From NCBI GenBank assembly GCA_958496175.1, contig OY292280.1:930001-994000 (forward strand): a stretch of 64,000 nt of DNA, given 5' to 3'. Shown in pieces: positions 11,288 to 22,726 of the stretch. Positions within the stretch are counted from its first letter, which is position 1. Every line of letters starts with the position of its first letter. Source of the stretch: Sisyra terminalis. Lineage: Eukaryota > Arthropoda > Insecta > Neuroptera > Sisyridae. The notes beneath the pieces were generated by a model. That model saw nothing but the letters and a program-made list of their open reading frames with translations. It made no database searches and was not told the origin of the DNA. The translations under genes and the position numbers were made by a program.

Positions 11288-11424
11288 GGATTTTGAGAAC
11301 TAAAGAGAATTGTTAGAAATAGTTTAGTAATTGTTTTTGAAAATGCCATTTACTCGATTGTAATTTTTACGCAAATTTGGACAGTTTTCAATAATGAGAA
11401 AGCGATGTTTATTTTCACATATAT

Positions 11425-11965
11425 TTAAAACGTAGGCTCAAATACATTTTAACACACTCAAATCTGGCATCCTTGTTTTTTCTATTTTGTTTTCAATTTA
11501 ATTCATTATGGACCGCTTTATTCACGAATTAAATTAAAAAAAATCGAAAATGCAACGTTGCGAAATTGTGGGTGTGCTGAAGTGGACTTGCCCAAAGTAA
11601 ACTTTATTTGGAAAATTTAATTTTACATAATACAATATAAACACATATTTGAAAATAACAATCACTACTTTATTTCTGACATGTCAAAATTTACGTACAA
11701 ATTGCATTCGAGTGAACGTACAGGAATACGTACAGGAATAATATCGAGACTATTCAAAAACAGGTCTCAAATTTCGACGTTCCTGATCCAAACTTATACC
11801 CATTTTTTGAGAAGTGCCACTATTGCACTCAGTGAGTGAAATGTCAAAATTTACGTAAATTGCCTTCGAGTAAACAAGACTTGAGGAATAATTTCGAAGA
11901 TATTTCTAAACAATTCTTCTAAGGTGTCAAAATCCGACGTGCCTGATCCAATATAGTTATAGTTC
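11425..11965. mobile_element. FB-A element with attached FB-E right arm
   Basis: 11425-11582 is a shortened FB-A (GGCTCAAATACATTTTAACA ... GCAACGTTGCGAAATTGTGG, then GGACTTG). From there to about 11800 the sequence follows the right arm of FB-E: AAGTAAACTTTATTTGGAAA, TGTCAAAATTTACGTACAAA, TGCATTCGAGTGAACG and ATTTCGACGTTCCTGATCCA. 11815-11960 is a second, diverged partial duplicate of that arm. Confidence 0.65.
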
Positions 11966-12120
11966 AGGTACTACCGGAAGAGGCTACGGCACTGGATTGA
12001 AAATATCTTTATAATTATACCAAAGAAGTATAACTTCTCACGCGTATACCTAAGTACACAGACGTGTTTTTTTTTTCTTCTAATTGCTTTGAAAAATAGA
12101 CTTATAGGAAAATACTAGAA

Positions 12121-12500
12121 TTGTGTATTTTTAGTTAGAGTGGGGGGAACACACGAAGTGTTAGAGAGTGGGGGATATGGATTGTCGCTAACAATGGTTG
12201 TTTAGTTTGGCGGGTAATTTGAAAAAGCGATTTTATTTTGGAACTTCTCCTGGCGTGTTTGTCGTGCGGCAGTACGGCGTGAAGTAGATAGAAGGCGGCG
12301 ATTTACCGAGTGGAGAAGAACAGCTATGGAAAGTGGTGTTCGGCAAAGAAGGACGATGTGGCAGCGCGGGCAGCCGAGAGGGGAGAGTGGGATTGGACGC
12401 GTAAAACGGTCGTCGAGCGGATCTATTCCGCATAGTGTTTGGCCGTGTAGTGTAGCTCTGGGGAAAACGCTAACAATTTGTGTATGCGATCGAAGTTACA
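12121..12500 (+). promoter_or_regulatory. CpG-containing leader and promoter region of HCF
   Basis: Base composition changes sharply here: many CG dinucleotides and G-rich runs (for example AGCGCGGGCAGCCGAGAGGG, ACGCGTAAAACGGTCGTCGA) against an A/T-rich background. This suggests the 5' UTR and core promoter of HCF. An upstream ATG at 12326 opens a frame that ends at 12541, overlapping the HCF start (12501) in a different frame. The transcription start is not determined. Confidence 0.5.
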
Positions 12501-15500
12501 ATGGCGGGTTCAGGCGGCTTAAAGTGGCGAAAAGTGTTTAATCCTTCAGGCCCACAGCCTCGACCTCGTCATGGACATCGCGCCGTCGCCATCAAGGACC
12601 TGATGGTCGTCTTCGGAGGCGGAAATGAAGGAATTGTTCACGAATTACATGTTTACAATACGGGTTAGTAATATGGCGGCTTCGATACGATGCGACGCCT
12701 ATGCTTATTATAGTACTCATTCAATTTGCATAAGTACTCATCATAAACATCACACCAACTTTTACCACAAACATTCAATTGTTTCAACACTGCCATCCAA
12801 CCATCGCTACACAATTCATACATTTTTCACGAATGTTTATAAACGCCAATACCAAAATGGCCACTTACATAGATGACAACTTTCACGAATAGGTTACCGA
12901 TTCATTTGTTTTTCGATTGTTTTACTTTTCGAAATTATCCCTTCAACCACCTAGATCCAATCATTTACAACCACAAACCTACAATTTGCACTAATTAATA
13001 GAACATTAGAACAATTACTTTATCTAATAGTTATTTTTCTCATATGGCGTTTATATAGGCGGCGTTACCATCTAGGTTAGGTTATAATCGCGGCAAATTC
13101 AAAATTTGCAATTTGTGTTTTTAAAAGCAAACAGTAAAAACTCCCACAAATGTCCTACGTAAGTAAATAAGCGACTTCGTCTGTATTACATATAACTAAC
13201 AATAATTGTCCAAAAAGACCAAGAATTCATCAAAAAACGGTTCATTTGTATAATTTTTTAAGCTCAAATCGCTTTTTTTATATTTTCTATTTTGTTTTTA
13301 ATTTAATTCTCGAATAAATCGGACCATAATGAAAAATTAGCCACAAAAGAGAAAAGTATACCATATTAGAATTGAATTAACAAAAAAAAAAAGAATGGCG
13401 AAAAGATTAAAAAACAAAGCAGAAAATGCGACGTCGTCAGATTTGACTGTGGTAAAAGAAATTTGAGTCAAAAATTTGCTATATTTTTTGAGTATCGACC
13501 TATTTATTTGCCTATTGGTATGCTATACGGCGTAATTATTAACGAATTTCTATTTTTGTGTACTTTTGTCTCCGATTGTATCTCCATAACATCCTTAACA
13601 AAATCTACAAAAACAAAAAGCGCGAATAGAATAAAAAACAAAGTAAAAATACAACGTTGCCAGATTTGACTGTTCTAAAAAGGACTTGAACCGCACAAAA
13701 ATGAAAATGTCTACTTTATACCCTCTGTACCCTGAATTCAAAATCATAAGACATTAGAACTGTAAAGTTATCCAACATTCGAGAATCAGGTGCCTTTTTA
13801 ACACTCCTAAATTTGGCAACGTCGATTTATTCGCGATTCCCAATAGAAAATGAGATGTCACCAGATGTTGACTTGTTTAAAAGTGACCAATCCCAAAATT
13901 CGTAAGCAAATACAAAGAGTAGTACCATAAAATGTTGCATACAATACAATTCTTTGGTACCAAAATATATTAGTCGTAGACATTCACTTGTTTTCCAGCA
14001 AGCTATATCCATCCTACACGTAAGGTATAGCTCGTCTGAAAAAAAGAACAAGCCTACGACATATATCTCTTTCTAACGCAAATTTTACTCTTGCAGGCGT
14101 CGTACATAGTAAGGGGACATTCATAAATTATGTAAGGCTGGTGGGGTGAGTCATAAATTCTTTACGTCTCATATTTTAAGTTAGAAACTTGGATTATTTT
14201 TAAGTATACCAAGAAGAGGGGAAGACGATGCTTGTCTTACGTATTCTATGAAAAAAAAAACCTTTACTGTTCTATTTTATTAATGTAATCTTTAGCTCTT
14301 GTCCCTCTTAAAACTCTCAAATCTGGCAACGTTGTATTTTTTTCGCGATTTTTTTGTTTATTCTGTTCTAATATGGTATATTTGTCACTCTTGTGTCTAA
14401 TTTTTCATCTTAGGTCGGTTTATTTGCGAATTAAATTAAAAACAAAGTAGAAAATGCAACGTTGCCAGATATTGACCGACCTAAAAGGGACTTGAGCCTA
14501 GTCTCGATTCGAATCTTGAGGACAAGCTTACTTTACTAAAATATTAAGGATTCAGAGAAGTTAAACCACTGCGCTGTACCACATAGTGACCATAATATTA
14601 TATTTGAGTTACTGGTGGTCGAGTGGTCAGGGTGATCCCTTCAAAACCGGTAGGTGTTGAATGCGATCTTCGATTCGAACAAATTTTCGATATTTCTCTA
14701 ATATGGATCTTTATTATCGACCTTAGTAGTTATACAACGACGGTAATTAACAAGTGTAAAATTATAAATTCTTTTCGAATTTAAATTCCCTCCTTTTTGC
14801 ATTCGCTCAAGGTGGGGCTAAGTCTAATTTTATACAGCGCCATCTACGTGTCGGTACCAAGAAGCTCTGATCACGTGGTCTTCCGAAACAGCAAAACTTT
14901 TAACATAGAATTGAACTTCTATGTAAGTATCTCTTCTCTGGTTTATACCAAGTGGTTTTCTAGAAAACGGGAGTATTTTGAATTACTAAGCATTCCAGAA
15001 ATACGCAGAATAAGTTCTAAATTTGATGATTTCGGTTAAATATTGTTTATTACTCACCAAAGCTAATATCTGCAAGTCATTTTTGAATCATTTTTCGTCC
15101 CGAAAATTGTTAAAGGGTATTCACTGGTAAACTACTGAAGCTTTACTTATATTATTATGTTTTTTTTAGCTACAAATCAATGGTTTGTGCCTGTTACAAA
15201 AGGAGATATTCCCAATGGATGTGCTGCATATGGTTTTGTCGTGGAAGGAACTCGATTATTTGTATTTGGGGGGATGATTGAATATGGACGATATAGTAAC
15301 GATTTATACGAACTTCAGGTATTTTATTTGGTGAAAATTAAAGGCAAAAATCATAAACTTATCGCTATTGTAGGCTTCAAAGTGGGAATGGAAAAAACAC
15401 AATCCTATACCTCCCAAAAATGGAAAACCACCGTGTTCACGTTTAGGACACAGTTTTACATTAGTAGACGGTAAAATTTATTTATTCGGAGGATTGGCCA

Positions 15501-18500
15501 ATGATGGCGACAGTCCTAAAAATAATATTCCAAGGTAAGGATTTAATTTTCTTGAGTTTGCAAGTATATAATGTCCTTTGATTGTTTGTAGGTATCTTCA
15601 TGATTTATATGTATTGGATATTAAAACATATCCATCGACTGTTGCGTGGGAAATTCCTCAAACGTTTGGACAAAAACCTCCCCCGCGGGAGTCCCACACA
15701 GCTGTCGCCTATACAGATAAGAAAACTAACGAAAGTTATTTGGTCATCTACGGTGGTATGAGTGGTCATCGACTTGGAGACCTATGGATTCTCAACACAA
15801 GTACAATTTTGATATCAAATTTTCCACAAAAATGTGTTTTCAATTTTTTTTTTGTAGATACAATGACATGGAGTAAACCGACAGTATCGGGACCAACTCC
15901 TCTACCACGATCGCTTCATACATCAACATTGATCGGAAATCGAATGTACATATTTGGCGGATGGGTCCCATTGGTGATAGACGATTTAAAAGCCATAAAT
16001 CAAGAAAAGGAATGGAAGTGTACCAATACACTCGCGTGTTTAAATTTAGGTAAATAAAAGAGAAGGAATATGAACCCAAAAATTATATTCAATGCAGGAC
16101 GAAAGAAAATAACGTATTTATACTGTTCATTTGTTTTGTTCCACCAAATTGGCTAAGCGACCAAAAAATGTTTTACTAAGTAAAAAATTTATGGTTGCAG
16201 AAAAAATGCAATGGGAAGAATTGCCGTTAGATTCTTCCGAAGAGAATACTCCACGTGCCCGAGCTGGCCATTGTGCTGTTGGAATTCATTCCCGTTTGTA
16301 TGTTTGGTCAGGTCGGGATGGATATCGCAAAGCTTGGAACAATCAGGTAGTAAGTTTCATATGGTTCTCAGTTTTCACCAAACTTACAGATCATCTAAAT
16401 CGAATTCATTTATAGGTTTGCTGTAAAGATTTATGGTACTTGGAGGTGGAACGTCCATCAGCTCCTGGAAAAGTAACCCTTTACAAATCAATGGTGGATC
16501 GTCTGGAGGTCAACTGGCAACCTCCTCCACAGGCCACCAGCTTCATACTACAAGTACCTATTGTAAATTTTTAACTAAAATCAAGCCTAACACCACTTTT
16601 TTGCAGATCCAAAAGTATGATATAAATCCCAATATACGACCAAAGACTACTACTGCTACTGCTGCTGTTAAACCTCAATTAAAACCAGAAACTCCTCCAG
16701 CCAAACCTGTGGTTAAGGAACCACAACCTGTACACGTGCCAGAAATGATTCCCAAAGTTGAATCCATTTCCAAACCAATGAAGATTGAAACCGAACCACG
16801 CGTTGTTCCAAAAACAGAATTAATCACTCCTGAAAGCAATCATGCTGAAGTTTCAACACCTATTGTTTTCCAAAGAAATAAAATAACTACTGTTGATACT
16901 CCTCCAACTGTAGTGCCAACAACTCATACAATTGAACAAAATCCAACTACTATAAAAGTCCGACAAAATTCTGGTCCATTTTTGAATCTTTCGGATTTAA
17001 TGGTTTGCAATTCGCCTAATACAAGTAAGTATTAAATTATTAATAGACTTGATTAGAAACCTAAGATGGCCAGTTGACGGAAATCGAAAAACGGGTTATC
17101 TCCCCGATTTTTTCGCCTAAATTCCGAAATTATAAGCAATATTAGATATACCATTTTTTTTTATTTATTCAGAATTACGAATCAAACCAGGAATGGTTCC
17201 TGTGATGCGCACAGGAAACACTGTTGGAACCGTAACGACAAGTTCGAGTCCTCAACTAATAAACGGAAAGCAAGTAATCCTTAAACAACAAGCGGCAACA
17301 ACTACAACAGCACAAACGGTTCAGGTTTCCGAAGGGATGTCTGTCCAACAAAGCGGTCGTGTGGTGACTTTAATTAAAACCGACCATGCATTACAGGTAA
17401 TTTTTCTCGAATGAAAACATACAATAGATACTAACAGTATTGGTTCTAGGGAAAAACAATTCAAACAATGCAAGGCAAAACTGTTATTCAACCTGGTTCC
17501 GGACATTTTGTCAAATTGATAGGAAAGAAAATGCTGAAAACGATTCCGGCTAATGTGGTGCAAATGTCCAAATCGCCGGGTGGAGCCAACAAAATTGTCA
17601 TTTCGAAAGCTGCTGCTGGAAGTCAAATTACAAATCGAGCTGGTCAACATGTAATTGTTGTGACTACCGGATCGAATTTACGCGCTTTACAATCGGTTAC
17701 AACTGTAAAAGGAGGAACTGTAACAGCTAGTGAGTAGAACTGAAAACCTACAATTCTTAACCTGTTTTTATTTATTTCCCTAGATAAAATCCGATTTTCT
17801 TAGATAGTCCATAACTCGGAAATTTTCCTTAGACTTTCCGTTAGATTTTACCACCAAATCAAGCGTTTGGCATGCCAAATTTATTTTTCAAATACTTCTT
17901 TATAGTAGATACTACTGTAAAATGTAAGCAGTTGAGACGAGCACGCAAAATTACCAGTGTACCTCCTGCTTGCTACGGCTAACTAAGTCCCGCATTTGAT
18001 GCAAAATAAATGTCAGACATGGCGACATATGTGGGATGTCAAACGTATGATGGCTAGGAATCGTTAAACGATCAAAACCATTGCTCTATTTCCTTTGTTA
18101 AGTTCTTTGTAAATTTGATCCTGTTATTTTCGTTAGATACAACTGGAGTAACGAATGTAACAAATGCTGCCGGTGGAGTTAAGCTTATGGTCGTTTCATC
18201 AGCCTCTATTCAACCAGGAGTGACTGGAAAACCAATTACAATCACTGTACCAGCACAAGGTGGGGTTACAAAGACTGTAACATTACAAAAACCGTCACAG
18301 CTTATTGGTTCTGGGCCAATTTTAACAGTGCCAACTAGCCAACTTCTTGCGGCAGGCCAAGTAATTAAAAATCAATTGGCCGAACCGATTTTGTTATTAA
18401 TGTTTTCGTTTTATTTGATAGAAACAGGTAATGATTGGCGGCAAACCCATTACAGTTATGAGCCAAAAAACCGTTGTGCTAGGAAATCATCCACTTGGTG

Positions 18501-21053
18501 GACATCAAATTTCGAAATTAATTTGCCTTCCATCGTCCTCTACCGGCGCTTCACCGTCAACACCAGTGGTTACTGCAGCAATTCAACCCCAAAACAATGC
18601 ACCTCAACAAGAACAAAAAATCATGATTGTTCGTCCAAAAATACCCACAGCATCCACAATTTGTAAGCAAGACTATTTGAATTTTAAACATTTGTTTACC
18701 GAATAATTTTTCAGCATCCCCGTCTTTTGATTCGCCAGCCACGACCGATGCAGCGTTAGCTGCTTTAGCAGCCGAAGCCGGATTGATTGACCCGCAAGAT
18801 AAAGAAATTGAAGAGAATTTGCAATGGACCCAAGGAGAAAGTTCTTCAACTGCTGAAACAGGACTTAAAGGTGGAGGTTTCAAACTTGGATTGAAAGGAG
18901 GTTCTGGTGTAACAAAACGATATCTTAAAACCAATACAAAATTCAACCCCAAACAAATTGCACATTGCATCAAAACGTATTTCAGAAATGGTACGTTCCG
19001 TTTAGGACTTCGAGGGGGTGACGAAGACGATAATGTTCCCGAAAAATCTGCACCTGACGACAATATAGACAAAGCATCGGAAGAAACCGAAGCTGCGACT
19101 CTTGCAACTAGTGAAGAAGCTGAATGTAAAGAAGGAGCAACAGAACCAGAAACATCACAAGAAGAAGCAAAAACTCACTCGGAAGATCAAGGAATTGAAT
19201 CAACCGAAGAATTGAGTTCTCAAAATAAAGATACAGATCCCCTCGACACAACCAATGAAGACACCTCTAAAGACGAATCTAATGAAATAGAGAATCCAAA
19301 CGATTCAGGTGAAGGTTCTAGTATTCCGGAAGAAAGTATACCAAAAGAAGAGAAAAGCGCAGAAATTATTTCAAATCCTGAAGCAGATACGTCGGAATCG
19401 AGTGATAAAAAAGATGAAACGGAAAATTCGACATCGATAGCAGAATCCCTTGAAAATAATGCTGAAAATAAATCTGATGAAATTCCAATAAATCAAGAAG
19501 GACACGTTTCAATAAAAAGATCATTGAGTATGGACGAGTTAAGAGATGATCCAAATCCAAAACGGATGGCTTTGGAAGATACAGAAAGTAATAACATCGA
19601 AAACAAAGTTGCCCCGGAATATGATACTGAAAACGGTAACGTTGACCGTTCTGCTGATCCAGAATACCCAATTGACATCAAAAACGAACTAACCGAAAAA
19701 GATGATCACGATTCCAATTCATCGTATCCTAAACAAGAATCTAAGGAATTGTTTGGAGAGGGAATTCATGGCCTTTCAAACGATCCATCGAATGGTCTGG
19801 CAACGTTGGCAACAGCTGCTGTGGATCGTGCCACACCCATATACGAGAAAACTCCAAAATCCAGTGTAACATCACCTGGAACTCTTAGCCTATTAACACC
19901 AGCCGATGAAAAACGAACCGAAAAAGATCCTTGGTATACTGTTGGAATTATCAATCAAAATCGCATGTCCATCTCGGACTACTTCTTTGTGGAGCCAAAC
20001 GAAATCGAAAATATCACCACCGATAATATCCCTGATTTTTCCAAATTTGAAAAAATCCCCATCCAATCCGGAACAGCCTACAAATTCCGGGTGGCCGCTA
20101 TTAATTCAGTGGGAATCGGAGCTTGGTCAGAGGTAGTTATATGACTGGTTCAATCATTGTTCAGGTATCATCCCTTTTTTTTGTTTTTAGTTGTCGGCAT
20201 TCCGAACATGTTTGCCAGGATTTCCAGGAGCTCCATCCAACATTAAAATTTCAAAAAGTGCAGAAGGTGCGCATTTGGCTTGGGATCCTCCGTTGAAGGA
20301 TCACGAAGTTGAAGAATATTCCGTTTATCTTGCGATTCGAAACATTCTGGAAGACCCTAAAGAAGTGAGTATTGCTAAAAATCAATAACTAGATACACCA
20401 GTGGTCCACATTTTTTTTTTGTACTGTACTCCAGAGCTGTCCAAAGTACTTTTAGAAAGTATATAGCTACTAAAAAAAGTTACTTTGAGTATGCTCCACC
20501 TAGGCATTTATAAAACCATGATGCCTCCCTCGTGATATTTAAAATTTGTTATTCAAAATTTTACGGTTTTTCACCTGAACGAAGCTTAAAAGGCCATTAA
20601 CTTGGTATCGAAACATGGTTCCAAAGAATAAGTCATCCATAAAAGAGATAAATGAAAATATATAATGGAGAACTGAAATGCAGAAATAGCAAATATTTGT
20701 ATTAAACATTATTCTGAAATGAATGAAAATCAATTATATAACCCTTTTGGTATGAAACGTAACACAATAACTTACCCTCCCTCGTATCGAAGTTAGGATC
20801 GTTTATTGTTACAAACTTTAGTTATTAATGAGATATTATTTATTATTTTCAGCAACATTTATCATTCTTGAGAATATACTGTGGACGACCGAATAAGTGT
20901 ACGGTTCCCTATCAATCGTTGAAATTGGCACACATCGATGCAACCACCCCATCAAAACAAGCAATTATTTTCCGAATTGCTGCTCGCAACCACAAAGGCT
21001 ACGGACCAGCTACCCAGGTGCGATGGCTCCAAGGAGAAATAATAAAATCGTAA
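12501..21053 (+). CDS. Hcf: Host cell factor (HCF) kelch/FN3 transcriptional coregulator
   Basis: Fifteen exons: 12501-12663, 15170-15318, 15374-15534, 15592-15800, 15858-16049, 16201-16346, 16416-16553, 16607-17024, 17173-17396, 17450-17729, 18137-18360, 18422-18662 (or from 18428), 18715-20132, 20191-20364, 20853-21053. They total 4338 nt, 1445 residues, with all phases consistent. Residues 8-345 form the HCF kelch propeller ([83 protein letters not shown]). A Thr/Pro/Gln-rich central region lies at about 390-850 and an acidic Glu/Ser/Asp region at about 950-1170. Paired fibronectin-III repeats lie at about 1250-1440 ([66 protein letters not shown]). Known: HCF tethers histone methyltransferase, OGT and Sin3 complexes to promoters through HBM-bearing factors. 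Odd: I see neither HCF-PRO repeats nor a clear Taspase1 site, and the protein ends directly after FN3 without the usual basic C-terminal NLS. Intron 1 is 2.5 kb and full of repeats; the others are mostly about 55 bp. Confidence 0.97.
13261..13469. mobile_element. FB-A element in HCF intron 1
   Basis: The left arm is AGCTCAAATC ... ATTTTGTTTTTAATTTAATT and the right arm ATTAAAAAACAAAGCAGAAA, GACGTCGTCAGATTTGACTG ending ATTTGAGT. The middle block GGACCATAATGAAAAATTAG, then CCACAAAAGAGAAAAGTATA is typical of the family. A further right half is at 13605-13695 and a left fragment at 13788-13835. Confidence 0.6.
14300..14500. mobile_element. FB-A element in HCF intron 1
   Basis: The left arm CTCTTAAAACTCTCAAATCT, then GGCAACGTTGTATTTTTTTC and the right arm GAATTAAATTAAAAACAAAG, then AATGCAACGTTGCCAGATAT and AAAAGGGACTTGAG are inverted copies. 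The centre keeps CTAATATGGTATATTTGTCA. Confidence 0.7.
14609..14760 (+). mobile_element. tRNA-derived SINE, copy 3
   Basis: ACTGGTGGTCGAGTGGTCAG (A-box region) is followed by TTCGATTCGAACAAATTTTC and TTAGTAGTTATACAACGACG, then GTAATTAACA. It lies in intron 1 of HCF, sense to the gene. Confidence 0.7.
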
Positions 21054-22044
21054 AAATCCCGGAAGCTATTTTTCAAACATTAATTCACATTTGAGGAGAA
21101 TCTAAAGCAGTAGATTCTGCAGGAAAATTCCAGAAGTAAAACAAAAAACTATACGTAAAATTACAAATTTTTATCATGTAAATATAAATTTATACCCAAT
21201 ACAAATATAGACATATTTTATAAATCTATAAACTTTGCAAAATCATGCATTTTTACATTCTGGAATCATTTTAATTTGGACAAAATTAGGAAATCGAAAT
21301 ATTATGAAAAATTGATTTCTTTTAAGACAATTACTATTTAAATTTATGAATTTATTATTATAAACATGTGAATTTTTTTCCTTTTTACCTTATGAACGTC
21401 TCAAATGTTTTTCCTTTCAACAATTCTCTATCGGTCTTTCGTTTTTTAAATCAAGCTTTTTACTTATTAAAAAAAAACCCAAAAAAAAAAACATATTTAA
21501 AAATTACAAACGAACCAATCGCTTTTTTTTCTTTTTGTGTTTAGTCAATTTAGAAATATTGAATTATGTTTAATAATAATTATGAAACAAATTTTTTTGC
21601 GCTACGAAAAGAATCTTCTAAAATTAAGATCTGAAAATTTAGTTGATTTTTTTTGAAATTTTAAAAGATTCTAAGTTAAATATTTTTTTAAGTTTTATGT
21701 TAATTATTATTACCTGTCTTTATATGTATATCTACTATTGATTATGTGTTACGTTCCTATAAAGTTATATCTAATTATATTGTTAGTTACGATAACTTAT
21801 TAGTCCCCCGTATATATTTTTCTTTTCCTTCACAATTTTTCCACCAACACCATTGGAAAAATCATGAACACCATGCATCATAAAAAATGGGGATTTTCCA
21901 AAATTGTTTACGATTATAGCCACTGATATGTATTAAGAAATATAAACAAAAGAAAGACAATAAAAGCGTATACAGTGCCATCTAAGTGAGCTATGTTTTT
22001 TTCGTAACTAAAAACAACAGTCGATAAGCGTTAACCTACACAAA

Positions 22045-22191
22045 TTAGCCGAGTGGTCTAGTAGGTAGTGGGTTCGATCCTCGTACCGTGCAAATTTTCG
22101 ATATTGCTCGATTACGAATTTATATTAACTCTAGAATCGCTAAAGGACCTCAGTAGTTATAAAGCGACGGTAAATAACAATTAAAAAAACA
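22045..22191 (+). mobile_element. tRNA-derived SINE, copy 4 (best preserved)
   Basis: AATTAGCCGAGTGGTCTAGT gives a near-perfect tRNA A box, and GTGGGTTCGATCCTCGTACC a near-perfect B box. They are followed by the family body (CTCTAGAATCGCTAAAGGAC, TTATAAAGCGACGGTAAATA) and an A-rich tail (ACAATTAAAAAAACAAATAA). Confidence 0.8.
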
Positions 22192-22703
22192 AATAAGTGC
22201 TTGTATTTTACTTGTGTCAATTACCCACATTGATACTTCCAACCCCTTCCAATTAGGGATGCAACATTGTTCATAAAAACATCGAAATTTTTTTCGACGG
22301 TTTTTACCACCATTTAAACATATTTTAAATAATAATATACGACACTGTAAAATTGTAAACTGTCAGTTTATAAACCGATGCCATTAGATTAAAATTTAGG
22401 CTAACATATCGTTAGTTTGTAATCTAACGCGTTATATTATAAACCGACGGAGTTCACAAATCTGCGTTTTGTATATATCTAAGAACGGTTCAGAAGGTGG
22501 TGCTATGGCAAAATATCGTTCAAATAACATTGTTCATGAAGAACGATATATCATCGATATTTATGAACGATTGAATTCTTCCAATATGTCCAAACAAACG
22601 CTGGTGCTTTTTGTTTAGTTCATTCCAAATTTGTGTTCACAGATGGCACTGATATTTGTTTTGAAAGTGGGTTCTTGTTTACTGTAGAATTCGTTACCCA
22701 TTG

Positions 22704-22726
22704 TATATATATATATATATATATAT
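22704..22726. repeat. (TA)n microsatellite
   Basis: An uninterrupted TA dinucleotide run of 23 bases. Confidence 0.95.

Larger units (their letters stand above)
10454..12120. other. Shared upstream region of UNC-50 and HCF, with mobile elements
   Basis: No gene is present. 10454-10680 is the most promoter-like part for UNC-50, with locally raised CpG (for example AATCGTTCGTCGCGGGTTCT). The rest is occupied by the TGACGTCA element (11136-11287) and FB-A/FB-E pieces (11425-11965). Confidence 0.45.

Noticed and set aside
12480..12500. Alternative GTG start for HCF 7 codons upstream
   Set aside because: ATG at 12501 gives MAGSGG directly before the conserved kelch start; non-ATG initiation is unnecessary.
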